Assembly (NCBI GenBank): GCA_963969595.1
Contig: OZ018408.1
Coordinates: forward strand, 36,208,108 to 36,272,107
DNA: 64,000 nucleotides
Reading direction: 5' to 3'
Source: Neckera pumila
Lineage: Eukaryota; Streptophyta; Bryopsida; Hypnales; Neckeraceae
Numbering within the stretch: position 1 is the stretch's first letter; each line of letters opens with the position of its first letter. The notes below the pieces were generated by a model. That model was not told where the DNA came from and ran no database searches. It was given only the letters and a program-made list of their open reading frames with translations. Made by a program: the position numbers and the translations under genes. This document shows positions 13,150 to 25,660 of the stretch, one piece after another.

Positions 13150-14205
13150 TTACAAGAACAAAAACCATCTTTGAAATGATGAAAGCGATTTGGATCCTTG
13201 ATCACAATCTCTTTTCTAGTCACTTTGGAGATCAACTTGGTTGCTGTATGACAATCTGAACACGCCCGAAGATTCTTGTAAACACAAATTGATTTCCTTC
13301 CAAATGTGCTATTAAGTCCATGTACAATAGCCAACTTCTCACTATGAGAGCAAAGCGAAAATTGCTTATCCCTCTCCTAATATCATGCAACACAAGCCGA
13401 GTATTAGGAAGGTAGCCTTCCGTCTGGATTTTCTCAGTCAATCTGCTCAGCTCCGCATAACTTATATCTCCTTCGTTTTGGGTGAGATGTATCCTCAACA
13501 ACAAAAGCATGAATCTTGTTATCAGCTTCGATCCAGCTACGCCCTGGTTCCTTGCTTACACCTCTGTCCTCCATAGTGCGCAAAAATGCTGCCTCCCACA
13601 TCACATCGCAGCTGCAGCATTGATGTTGGAGAGGAGCACATACGTCGAGGCGTCCTTGGGTTCCAGCTTGACACGCTCTTTAGCCGCAAGTTCACCCAAC
13701 TCCCCAAGTTACTATGAGATCTACAAGCACCGAGCAAGGCTCCCCAAGTTGCTGCATTCGGTTCGACTGGCAACTTATAAATGAAGAGTTTGGTTTCGAT
13801 TCCTCCAGGTGCCCAGCCCGCCCAAGATTATTCACCATGCAGTTCCAATGTAGCACATCGGGAACAATGCCATAATCTTCCGACATAACCATGAAGAGTT
13901 GACGGCCTTCGTCAGCAAGGCCTGCATGACTACAAGCCGATAACAATGCCACAAATGAAGCCCCATCAGGCTTCGCGCCGGCTGCATTTGTTTTCCTCAA
14001 GACTTCTAGAGCTTCAGTCCCACGTCAATGTTGTGCAAGGGCACCTATCATCACGTTCCATGTCCTTACATCGCGTTGCTTCATTCTGTCAAAACCAGTC
14101 TGGCATCATCGATCGATACAGCCACACTTTGCATACATGTGGACCAACCATGTACCCAAAGCGCTTTCGTTGCCACCTTGTGCATAAAGTCAGGAGATTT
14201 GGAAT
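13150..14205 (-). pseudogene. DYW-class pentatricopeptide repeat protein remnant
   Basis: Minus-strand reading recovers the end of a PPR RNA-editing factor in several frames: a repeat with MYAKCG and IDDARLV, then MKQRDVRTWNVMIGALAQH, GAKPDGASFVALLSACSHAG, DYGIVPDVLHWNCMVNNLGR, MPVEPNAATWGALLGACRSH, then the DYW deaminase with HSEKLAIVHG, CSDCHTATKLIS and NRFHHFKDGFCSC. A TGA follows ALAQH, and at least three frame changes occur (near 14120, 13800 and 13700-13400). At CSC the expected GDYW ending is missing; the sequence runs into a repeat rich in AAAC units. The active-site HSE and the CxxCH zinc ligands are still legible. Such proteins act in plastids or mitochondria. Only the C-terminal part is present and it is not functional. 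Confidence 0.8.
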
Positions 14206-14454
14206 TCATCTATAGGTGCCACAACAACAAACAATCAAAGACCGGTATAGAAAACCAATCAAGCAATATGTGTTGCTAAACATTGGAGTGATCTAAGTAA
14301 CCTTCACTCCATTCCAAAACGCACACATAGAACGCAAGCTAATTGATGTTTCCCAAAGCGCCCAAAACCTTGTACAATAAATAACCTCCTCATTGTTTTT
14401 TTCACAACTTTCTTACATTAACTAACTAGTGGTCCTAGTGATAGTGCTAGAGAT

Positions 14455-14535
14455 ACCTTGTAAATCTGTTGTCCCTCCATTGCAAAGGATTCGCAAAATA
14501 CTCCTCCCAAAATTGTTCAATCGTCTGTGCTTTCC
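14455..14535 (-). pseudogene. Possible OSB (organellar ssDNA-binding) PDF-motif fragment
   Basis: The minus strand reads FESGKAQTIEQFWEEYFANP followed by LQWRDNRFTR up to an AG/GTATCT donor-like site. The pattern WxxYFANPxxWxDNR is what I know from the PDF motif of plant OSB proteins, which bind single-stranded DNA in mitochondria or plastids. The downstream half of the motif (PDFKHK and following) and an OB-fold domain were not found nearby, so this looks like one stranded exon. A reading of neighbouring sequence as leucine-rich repeats was weaker. Confidence 0.35.
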
Positions 14536-14719
14536 CAGATTCAAATGAACATACTTCATATATGTCAGCCACATTCTTTCAGAGAGAGGAACAGACAATA
14601 CCCACTTCTTTCCATGAGGGTGGGCATCTGATACACACCCAAAACACTGATACTCATATATGGACTTCTCTTCTCCAAATTGCAAAAACTTTCAGGCAAG
14701 AAGACAAACCTTTCTAGTT

Positions 14720-17700
14720 TGGTTCCCCAACCTCAGCATCAGGAACGTTCAATGTATACAGCAAGTTTGAAAATTTGACTTCAGCATAGACACGATGTGC
14801 CATGCATGATTGTCAATATCTTCAAGCCTGTTCAATTGCGTTTGTTCCTCGGTCAGTATTGTATCACTCCTTCTTTTCCTTCAACATGAATAACTTCCAA
14901 TGTATGCAGCTTCCAAATATTGACCAAAACTTCACTTCAAGCACGGATTTTCATGTGTGAATCTATCACTTAACGTTTTCCACTTCCTTGCAGCTGTATA
15001 TGTTCTCTTTCTGTTTTGTGGAATCCCCTCCAAATTGCTAAACCCTCAGGTCGGAGAGACCCACACTCAGAAGTTCAGTGCATCAACTACCACCAATGTA
15101 TGTAGCCATAATACAAAGCTTCAGTCAGACAGCCCTAAACCCAAAACCCCAAAACCCCAAAACCCCAATAAACTGCAACCCTTTAAACTACGTCTGCTCT
15201 CCCCCACCAATTGCCAAACCCTGACTACAGAGAAGAAAACATCCTCAATAGCTGGACATGAACAACGCTATGCAACAAATTCCATAACCTAGCTTCAGTC
15301 TAACCCCAGTCTATCATGTTTGAATCAAGCTCTGCAAATTCGTCAGCTACCTTTTGACTGTGTCTGTTCTCAGGTCCTAAACCTTAAACCTTAACTTCAG
15401 TGAGCTCCCTGAAAGCAGCTCCAAAAAAAACAAACCAATGCAACCTTGGCTTTAATCTAGAGACAAACTTTCATCAAAGAATTATTCTCTCTGAGTTTTC
15501 AGCCACCTCCCAACTCTGTCTGTTCTTCTCTCCGAATTACTATACCCTAATTGATACAGCTTGTGCCAAATTCCATTCCATTCAACAGATGCTTGATATT
15601 TGCGATTGCTGATAATTCTTGAATTGTGCCAAGATTCTCTAAACTGACAGAGTCCTTCAAATTTCTGAAGACACAGACTCTCCGAAACTGAAGGATTCTG
15701 CAAGGACTCAAATTCCGACCGACAAGTCACAAAATTGAAAATGCGTCTCATCGTCTTTGATGGAACTCAACAAACGCTGTGTTACCAGCTCAGTACGTGT
15801 ACAGTATACCATACTTCCGAAGTCACAACTGTTTTAATTTAGTGCAGGTTGAAATATTACTTGTACCAAAATCCCCAAAAAAACAAAAGAAAAAGGTTCA
15901 GTTTTGGTGACATGGGTAATTTTTCAGATGAAACTTACTTAGCAGTCATCGATACACATTGTCAGGAAACAGGGAGTTTACATTCACAAAGCAAATTCTG
16001 TTGCATTCTACAGTATTTAGTGTACCGTTCATAAGATAATCATCACCCCAGGAATGGAATTAATGTTTTTATTGAGAATGAATTACCGAACGGTGATGAC
16101 AATGAAGCGCTGAAACTGGACTGCACAGATTGATCAGGTATTTAAGATTCAAGGAAGCTTGACTTTCTAGCATTTAAGTTTTCATGCAGAGCAGCTTCAA
16201 TGATCTGATGCTGATGAGCAGTTGAGGACCTAGTTATACAAACAGTTAAAAACTTGCAACGTTTGCAACAGCACTCCTGCATGAGAAGCATGGTCTTTTC
16301 TGTAGTTTGCATGACCTAGATTTCGGAGTGCTTCCTATTTTGGATGAATGCGTGACCTCTAAATCTGATGAAATAGAGACAACAAATAACCCTGAAGTGC
16401 TTCGGCATCCTAGGCAATCAAATTTAAAAAATTCATCACCAATTGTTTTTAATAACATAATATGTAAAACCATGAAAATTGACTTTTCAACAAAAATGAA
16501 ATTTTGCTTTTTGAAATTGGAATTTGGTATGCTTGATTGGGATTGCATAAGAATTGAGTGTTAATTATGCAAGACAAAAATTCCAATTCTTTTCTATACT
16601 ATGCAAACAAAATTAAATGGCGCAATAGGCAGTTTATAAATGATTCAAAGATTCAATCCTCTCCCTCGGAGACTCACTAGATGAAGCCGCTAAACTGCTA
16701 CAAACTCTTCAAATGGTATTCTCTCCAGGGCTTTTCTTTTCATGTTTTAACCCCTAAAGTTCTGCGACTACGTAATCACCAAAAATGCTCCAAAACTACC
16801 ATTTCTTATACAACTACCAAATTTTTGGAAAAAAACATTTTTTGACACATAGAACTGTAGAATCTTGTAGTATGATGTATTAAAAACATGTGGTCAAAAT
16901 TTCAGAAAATTCCACCATGAAGATCAAAAGATATAAGCATTCAAAGTCTCCAAAACCATTTTTTCAATCCTGCAAAAAACTGGGCAGTTGCACTTCACCA
17001 TATTCTAGATGATGAATAGAGTGTTTCAAACCAATGTTTTATCCAAATACCTTCTTATTCACTAAAAGTAATAGTTTCAAGAAACTTTATTAAATGACCT
17101 TCTTAGGATCAAGGAAAATAATGTACAAATAATGTACAAAGATATAAACAAAATGGTACTTAAATCCAAAAAAAGATTCAAGTGTTGAATGATCAACCCT
17201 TTAGCACTATGACATCCTAGTTTGGGACAATGAATAGAGAAGTTCCAAGGGCTTTTTTGACCACAAAACTTTTCATGCATACAATCCAATGCTTCACTTT
17301 TTAAAAACCACACTTTTGGTCTAACAAATTTGAAGAAATTGAAGTAAACAACACATTTATTTACAAAGATATAAGCAAAAATATGCAAAAATTCAAGAAA
17401 GGATTCAAACACTTAACGGTTAATATAACATGTATCACATGCATAGTCTTAGTCCATGTACTTTTCTATCGTAGATGGGCACTCTTCCAATAAAGCTTTT
17501 TTCATTTTATTTATTTACTTAGAGCCTCAAGGAATGTGAACATAGCATAGCATTATTCAGCTCGGCAAATGCCTCCTTTAATTATAAAATTGAGAAAAGA
17601 TAGGGTTCCACACATTTTGTTAAGAAGCCCGCCAATTCCCATGACCAATCACAACTCCTGCAGTCCTAGCGTACTCACAGAAGAGCACAACCTTACAAGC

Positions 17701-18060
17701 TGCCCATTTGCGGAGGTAATACACTACAAATGCTCCTTAGTAGCATTTCAAAACTAAAAACTGCCTGCAGGAAGACAAGATTTATCCAAGGGAAACACAG
17801 ACCGAACTTGTCTCACCTCTTCACTAGATTCTTCTCCTAGAGGCTGCAGGTAATTTTGCACACAAGCCACTCAAACATCGCAGTAGTTGCAAGAACAATC
17901 CATTAAATTAAAGGGGCACAAATCTCCTTTCCGGGACTTTGAAAAAACCATCTTCATACATAGCCAAGACATCATTCAGTCGAAGGAGCCCCCTCGCGCA
18001 AGACCATGTCCTTACGAGTCCCTTGAAATTGCAAGAACATCTCCTTTGGCTAGGAAACTT
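14720..18060. other. Intergenic region with possible decayed coding sequence at its left side
   Basis: 14900-15760 has moderate GC and broken frames with no identifiable family; on the minus strand ENLGTIQELSAIANIKHL (near 15640-15590) is vaguely leucine-rich. From 15800 to 17450 the sequence is AT-rich. 17570-18060 is downstream of PHT4 copy A and may include its 3' untranslated region. Confidence 0.35.
15137..15170. repeat. CCCCAAAA short array
   Basis: CCCTAAACCC is followed by three CCCCAAAA-like units. It resembles degenerate telomere-like sequence (the plant telomere is CCCTAAA) but is too short to call an interstitial telomere. Confidence 0.4.
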
Positions 18061-18119
18061 GTGATGATAGATGATAGAATACATGAACCAGGATTCTTCT
18101 GAGGAACTTACTTACCTAC

Positions 18120-21100
18120 CTAAGCTTCAAATTTCTGGGGCTTACTGCTAGCGAAGATATTCCACACTACCGTCCCCGTTAAGAAAAAGAAAATCGACGG
18201 CGCAAAAAGTGCAAGCTGCACAACCAAACAAGGGATAGTCATACAAAATTGTCAGCATTAAGAATATCCGTGTCAAAAAGAATAATAAATGAAAAATATG
18301 CGAAAGAGACAACTACAGACAAGTGAGATAGATAGTCTTCTAATAGGAGCTCGATAATCAAGTCCCGCAAATTCAAGTTAGACAATTAGAGTGTATCAAT
18401 CTGTCGGTCATACAATCAAGCATGCAACAAACAGCAAAACTGACTGTACTTGTCGACCCTCAAGGAAACTGACTCCAATACAGGTAGTATCAAATGCTAA
18501 CAATGTTTTCAGCAAAATTAGACTGTTTCAGGAACTTGTAATAGACAACATCATTAAGAGAATTGAAAGCCTTGATTCATTGTCTACAACGAGCCTAGAG
18601 ATGTTCCTGGAATAGTCTAAAATTTTCTGAAAACCGGGTCGATAAATACGAATTCTGGTAGCGGTGCTTACAGGCCATGATTGAGTCCTATCCAAGATGA
18701 TTCCCACAAGTGCAACGCCCAAAACTCCCGGCATTGCTCCAACGGTATTGGTTATTCCCTGTGTACAGCCATCATCCATCACAGCCAATACTTAAAAGTA
18801 GTTAGAAATGCAGAATGACATGGCAAGGAACTGTTCTTTCATCGGTCAGGGGATTTATAATTTCCATCCAACTGGTTCAGCACTATTTCTGCCAAAGCAA
18901 TTTAGAGGGCCTCATTGTCAAATCTAAGAGAATATTGACAATTTCAAGCCACTATATCATTTCATGGAACCAGGGGTTTGTGCAAACGAGTCGATCCTTT
19001 GGTTATGTACATTTGTTAAAGGAGAAAGAATTAGGTAGCTCTACTACCTAAGGGATCCAGATCTTGTGGATTCAGCGTTTGCGCGATCGTCTGATTGGTC
19101 ACCCTAATATATTTGAAGGCTTGCTTGAAGGAAATATGTAGAAGGGAATCTTACCAGAAGGACACTAGCATACTTGGGAGAGATGTCTTGGTGTGTACAG
19201 TACAAGCCTAAACATCAGGAGCAATGTCAGCTGGTGTGTGAACTTAACTCCTCAGTGACCAAATACCCAAAATGTCGCCACTTAATTCCAAAACTATAGG
19301 AGTTGAATAAATCCTAATATTATAATCGACTATTAGCTTCCAAAGTGAACTTTCTATTTTAGCTTGGGCATTAACCAAAGTTGCGGTACACAAATCATTC
19401 AGCTTGTCAAACAAATGAAGTCACTAGGACAGTCAAAATGTTCATGAAACATCAAACTACGAAGGCAATTTAGATAATGAGTTTCCGCCACGAAAAGTAG
19501 AGAATCGGGTGGGTGATGTAGGAACTGTACCAGCAAGGGTGAAACTTTGCAAACCGAGGCCTGAAGTGAGAATTGCAACCACCACCCAGGGATTATCCTT
19601 TGGAGTTACAGCGGCGAAAGCCATGCATGCAGCAGGTGATATAAAGCCGATCGATTGACAGACTTTCCTAACCTGTGCACACACACAAAATAGTCATATG
19701 CAGGTAAGATGATTGACCCCAAAACCTAGGGCTTCATCAACGAACGCATGGACAGGGTCCTGCAGAACATTCGTTAATAATCAGAACGTCCGTTAATATG
19801 AGCTCCAACTTGAAAGAGAATTCCAAGGCAGATAGCTCTCAACTTCCCAAGTTGCTAATTTAATCACGCTAATCCTCACGATACTCAGCAAACCAACACT
19901 ATGTACCGCTATCATACATTTGGAGGTCTTACGAATTAAAAGGAATAAGTGGTGCGTTTTGTTGGATTTATGTCTGCTGTTGATTTGGGATATGCCCCAG
20001 CTTAGTCCCTCTTCATAATCCACGACAACTCCCTTGACTCACGATATTCCTCAATTCTCTACTAGATTTCATCCCGTTGCTGATAACACTAAAAGGTGAT
20101 TCGAAAGTTGACATTCAAAGTTTCAACTAAATGTTGTCCAAAGTGAATAACGTTTTTTGATCAGGTTTGTTGGAAAACGCTTCATATTTGTGTAAGCATG
20201 TTCCAAAATTTGCATGTTTGCTGAAGCATGTTTCAAAATATGGGAAATAGCAAGAAATGGTGCTGAAAAACGTCGGTAAACCCTCCAAATTCAAATTCTA
20301 GTAGTGATTATGAATTATCTAAACAAGGCGTGCATGACTTGGTGTTTTGTAATCCAAAGATGAGTAAAATTTTTTACCAGGGTAACGTCATATCCACGAG
20401 AGATATAGTGGTCAGCAAGAGGCGCTGCAACCGTTGTCACTGCAACTGCTGCCAAGGGCGGAAGTATGGATAACTGAAGTCTCCCACAGAGTTGCATTTC
20501 AGAAACGTAAATACAGTAAGCCACATGTATCAGGAAAGGTTGTTAAACAGACATTATCATTTCAATCTTACAAGAGAATCGGAATCTCTATGCAATCAAG
20601 GCCGACCACAAATACATTGCCAAGTGACTCAAATAATGCTTCAACAATATTCTGATAAAGTAATCCATGAAATTCTGGGCAGTTTGAAAAATTTCAAATT
20701 AAAAGCTGACTGAGATTAGTAGGGAAGTGAACGAAGACTCCTTTAAAGTAATTCAGACGAAAAATGGACGTGATTTATGTATTACAAGTCACACTAATAG
20801 GCCACAAAAAGGCTCTGATAGGCACTCACCAAAGCTGCATGAGTAAGATCAAGATGAAGTTCTTGACTGCAACACGCCAACAGTGCTCCATGTTAGATAA
20901 GGAACTCAATTGTGGCTTCAGATAATCACTGATGCAAATATGATTAAAAAAAGAAAAATTCTCCATAAAGCATATCAAGGATAAGCTTACCAACTAGTCA
21001 TACAGTTGCTCTCACCTAAAATAAGTTGGGAGCCATGAAAGAAGAGTGTAATGTCCCCAGTTTCCACAAAAATGAGCGTAGACCATAGCCCACACAGCAG

Positions 21101-24100
21101 GACTTTTGGCGAAGGCTTTCCAAGGAATTTCCTACGACAAAATTTCTCGTCTATTTAACAGGTGATCGATAACAAAAACTAAAATGACACAAAACCTAAA
21201 ACTAATGGATTGGAAGATATTCTGGATGAGAAAGAGAGAACTAAGGAGATTCGACATTGATTCGCAACTTTGTAGGTTTCAAACCAATTGCGTAAAACTG
21301 TAAAACTGCATAGGCAAAACGTATTACTAGTTTTTGGTACTGAGCCCCAAACAGAAATTAAATTACTGTTAATTAATCAATTCCTATTTTTGTCCATCTA
21401 GAAGCAACTTACATTATCAGGGGATGCACTAGCTTGTGGAGTTGAGGGCGGTGTGTCGTTTGAGACCCCCGAAGATTTTTGCTCTTTTTGAAGCAAGGTA
21501 CCATTATGGTTACCAATGGAACGATCACCGCTACCTGTTTCTGTCACAGTAATGCTGCTGATGAGAGACGGTATTCAACATGAAGCAAAAGTATGTGCCC
21601 ACTCGACAGCCTGTACGCATTAGTGGCAATCCATATTAATGAGAATTTGAAAATAAGTGAAAGGTAGAAAACCAATAGCAAAAGAACAAACCAGAACTGT
21701 CCGGAGAGGTTGAAAGTGACTCGGAGTTTGTAGGTTTGTTTCCTAACATAGATGACCCCACTGCACTCTCAAACAGAAGACACCTGTCCCCTCCAGAGAT
21801 CACATTAGTGGTATAGGATCTGTTTTTTCTAAAAGTCATATTAGTGGCATGTGATGATTAATACTGGCAGGAAATTTCTCAAAACTAAGTATTAATCATG
21901 CAAAGTCTTTGCGTGCAAGTGCATTGAATCAACATGCGAAAAGAAAAACAAGAGACCAGTTGTGGTTCATGGTTTCGTACCAAGTAAATCCAAGGCCACC
22001 AAATGCGTAAAAGACCGACTCCCAGCCGAATCGCTCAATGATGAATGGGGCGAGAAGGAGCCTGCAACCATCAACATCTTGAAGTGTTGTTTGCAGAGAC
22101 ATTGCCGATACGTTCAAAATGAGGAAAACGTACTTTGTGGTGGTTCACTTAAAAGGTAATATTTTTGTACGTCGTGCGTGATACAATAAGAAGTATGAAG
22201 AGTGTGCGTACCCGACAACGCTGCCAACATTGAGGCCACCAAAAACAGTGGCCACTGCTCTAGAACGCTCACTTTGTGGCATTGCCCTGCATCATCCCAA
22301 TTCATAATGTAAGTTATAGCCTCCTTCGCAGAAGTCTCTACCCATTGATTAGTGACAGTTTCTTTTTTCTTCAAGTAACGGAAGATATGTATAAAAGAAT
22401 CTCTATATCAATGCGAGAATAACATTGAAATTGTAAGAATTTAATGTATGTCAACGATTCCATAATATTGTACATCCTTGACAATATATTTCATTAACCA
22501 TGCCTTAAAAAGTGAGCATTAAACAAGAGTTCACCTGGCTATCAAATCTGTGGCAGCAGCTGGTGAAACTCCTTCCCCAAGTCCAACCTGCAAGCAAATT
22601 CCAGCAAGCAAGTTGTCAAGGAAGGACCGTTATCTGATGCCTAAATATTCAGGCAACACTAAGGAAGGGACCCATTCACTTGCCGATCCCATGCTCATGA
22701 GCTAAAAATCATCCATTTACAATGCAAGTGCCATTCAAACCAGTCATTCTTTCTGTGCGAAATGATGCCAGATTTCAACAATTCGTTTAGTCCTCCAGCT
22801 TAAGGTGGAATACTCAACCAAAGTTTATAAAAAATATGTTCAACAAACAAAACCTGCTAATCCAAATACGTAAATTGTAAGAAATAAGATACAGTCATAG
22901 ATGCTTCCATTAGATACCTTGTGCATGCAATACATATTGTTCAACCTGGGTAGTTTAGACTTGACATTAAGGCAATACTACTTCAAAGTTCAACAATGCA
23001 TGACTGATCCATATAGTATCCAGATAATACATGTTGCAGTGCTTTAAAAATCCTCTCAAAGTGGGGAACACTTCCATCCAAAACAAATTGTAAAATGTAA
23101 AAAGTTAAATTTACAATCTATTCTACTGGTGAAAACCACTCAAAACAGCTAAAAGCCACGGGAAGCGGCTCCTTACTTCTTTGAGTTCTGTGCAACTGTG
23201 GCCTGGCAAGGATCTTCCAAAGTAAGGATCGATGAACATACCAAAAATCGGCAGAAAAGGAGAAGCGGAAGTATCCTGGCGGTACTTGGCACAGCTGCTG
23301 TGGCTACAGACCAAATCAAGACCCCCCCACGCAGCACAGTCCTGCACACTTTATCAATGTCATTTACAGAAATTCTACTTAACCTACATATCTCCCATTC
23401 GAATGGCATGTACAGATTTTGAGAAAACATCTCGAAGCCAAATATTGCAATAGCCATCTGGGCGGTAAGCGTACTGAATATCAGCAGCTAAGTCTAAGTA
23501 TGACGGCCAAGATCAGTAGCAGGTCTACACTAAGGCTACTGTAGTTAAAGTTGAATTTGTTGCTAGAATTTTCCAACTGTTCTTGCTTTTTCACTAATAC
23601 CAAATGCAACATGTACTGTGGACCACGATAATTACGCAAAATTATACATATTTTCAATTTCATGTGGTACTTTTGACCACCTTCAAAATTGCAAAGTAGC
23701 TTACTACCTTCTTCGGCATCTTTGCCCTGGGCCACTTGCAAATTTTCACCCCGTTGCAATTGAACACCCACAGTCTTTATTAGGTGTATTCGGTGTAAGA
23801 GGGTTTGTGAAGAATTACCCGGACGAGCAGAGATCTTAGTCAGGAACTCGGGAGGAGTATAGGGAAGTGGTACACTTACTGGCCAGAGAATGCTTTGGCT
23901 AGCCATCCGCCAGGAATTTGACTGATGCAATAACCCCAAAAGAATGATGACTGCACCAGCCCTGAAGTTGTAGAGGTCCAGCCTAGTGTATGGGAAATCG
24001 GAATGATGGCCACGCTCATATTCACCTATACAATTGCACTTGGCATCAGAGACCTGTAAATGCAATAAGCAGATTTTCGCGGGCGCCAATATTCTGAAAT

Positions 24101-25603
24101 ATTAGAACACCAATCAGTCACACGGGTAAGATTGGTACAAAGACGCAATTGGGTTGACAATGGGCATACAAACCTAATTTACCGAATATATCAAATATAC
24201 CGAATGTGCCGAATGTGCCGAATGTAAGGTAAGGAATTTATTGACTTGGGGGTCCCTTCCAATGGATTGAAAAGTCACCCAACTAACTACTTCAAACTTC
24301 GACAATCCATTTCTTAATCGTACAGCATCCAAATCATACCCTTATTGGTGCGGGACAAGACCGGAAAACTGGGATAGTTAATAGTCAAGGAGACCCTCCC
24401 TGTGTTTTATTTGATACCCGGGAACAGGATTAACCTCACAAGCATCATGGGCCCGATGAATATCACCCATGGAGCGAAAACAGATACTCCCAGCAACAAA
24501 CTTCACAACTCAATATTCCATCTTCACCAGATTCGAATGTTCAGATTCCGTAAACTTACTCCCAGTTAGGACCAAAAATTCATGGTTTTAAAAGACAGTA
24601 CCATTTAATAAATTGTGAAAACCACATTTTGTATCACTAGAAGAATCAGTCAGTGAGGAACAATGCATGTGACAGCTGATTGTAAGTGTTAACCCTTGAA
24701 GTACATTGAGAATTGAGAGTGTCTAATGAATAACTTCCACAAAACTGCAATGCATGTGACAGTCAAATTTCAACAAAAGGATTGAATAGAACATGGCCCC
24801 CTCCCCGAAACTGTTAGAAAAAAATGGTACTCAATTTGGGCCTTTTGAAGTCTTGGTCTTCTAGGGTCAACGAAAGCACTTGAGCTTCAAATTCGACCAA
24901 CCTTCGCCAGCAACTGAAATGATTTCTCAATAGTCACAAGCAGTTCAAAAGAACCGTCCTAAAGTTTACAATCTACATCAGAAACTTTATCATAATTTCT
25001 ATTTTAGCATCACTTGAACAATTGACACCGTTTTCCAGGGAATTCAAACACTCATGACAGAAGACCGTCCCAAGTAGTAGCACCAGAATGATTGTAGACC
25101 TTGGAAGGAAGGACACTGACCTTATCCATGTTACAGATAACAAACGCAAATGCCGTGGTCACAATGAGCTTGACTCTTGGTGGCAAAGTTCCCCACGACG
25201 TAATGGAGGTCGCCACATCTGGAGGCACCATCTCTGATGTTTCCGAAACCACAGGCTCTGTCTTTTCTTCATTAGATTCTTCTGCTTCTCCATGCTCCTG
25301 TAATTCTTGGTCTTCCCTCAACGGAACGTCGGGAGGCGAACCATACGCTCGACAAATTGCTATTCTCCTATCACTAAACCATTGCGGTAATTCTTTCTTG
25401 ATACACAATGGATCAAATTTTGTACTTCCCAAAGACAAACGCTGCCTGAATACTATGTTGTGGGCAACTCTTCTATTCGAAAACGACACGGCGCTTTGTC
25501 CCCTGCTTTTACCAATACGTGATAGACGCTCTAGCGCATGCGGTCGTTCAAAAGAACTAGTGGTGTGCCGCACACCACTCGAATTTAACGAAAGCCCCCT
25601 CAT
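18120..25603 (-). CDS. PHT4-family plastid anion/phosphate transporter, copy A (15 exons)
   Basis: Major-facilitator membrane transporter of the plant PHT4 (ANTR-like) family, which moves phosphate or other anions across plastid or other membranes. Exons read from the minus strand: 25603-25121, 24025-23880, 23341-23242, 22587-22535, 22286-22212, 22061-21981, 21783-21692, 21540-21413, 21131-21016, 20866-20830, 20473-20378, 19672-19531, 19207-19155, 18758-18672, 18215-18120. Phases join without a break to give 594 residues. Family marks: VICNMDKVNMSVAIIP in the first membrane segment, LVQSSFFWGYCISQIPGGW, AMPQSERSRAVAT, RFGWESVFYAFG, VRKVCQSIGF, GLYCTHQDISPKYA, and GITNTVGAMPGVLG near the end. 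About 150 residues precede the first membrane segment and look like a plastid transit region plus linker (inferred). An in-frame ATG at 25660 would add 19 residues; 25603 is preferred because the paralogue has only that one. The exact PHT4 subgroup and substrate are not settled. Confidence 0.86.
24552..24870. mobile_element. Intronic repeat family AAGGACCAAGGATTCATGG, diverged copy in PHT4 copy A intron 1
   Basis: Starts TAGGACCAAAAATTCATGG and ends near CAATTTGGGCCTTTTGAAGT then CTTGGTCTTCTAGGG, matching the ends of the copies at 50180 and 59430. The interior repeats AATGCATGTGACAG twice. More diverged than the others. Confidence 0.4.
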
Positions 25604-25660
25604 GACGCCACCTGAGCTGTGTGGGGATATACACCAAATTGAAATCGTGCCACTAACCAT

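Noticed and set aside
15137..15170. Interstitial telomere
   Set aside because: Only one CCCTAAA unit; the rest is CCCCAAAA and the array is about 30 bases.
23481..24089. 202-codon minus-strand open frame
   Set aside because: It overlaps PHT4 copy A exon 2 in a different frame and runs into intron; the real frame there is VNMSVAIIP, which continues exon 1.
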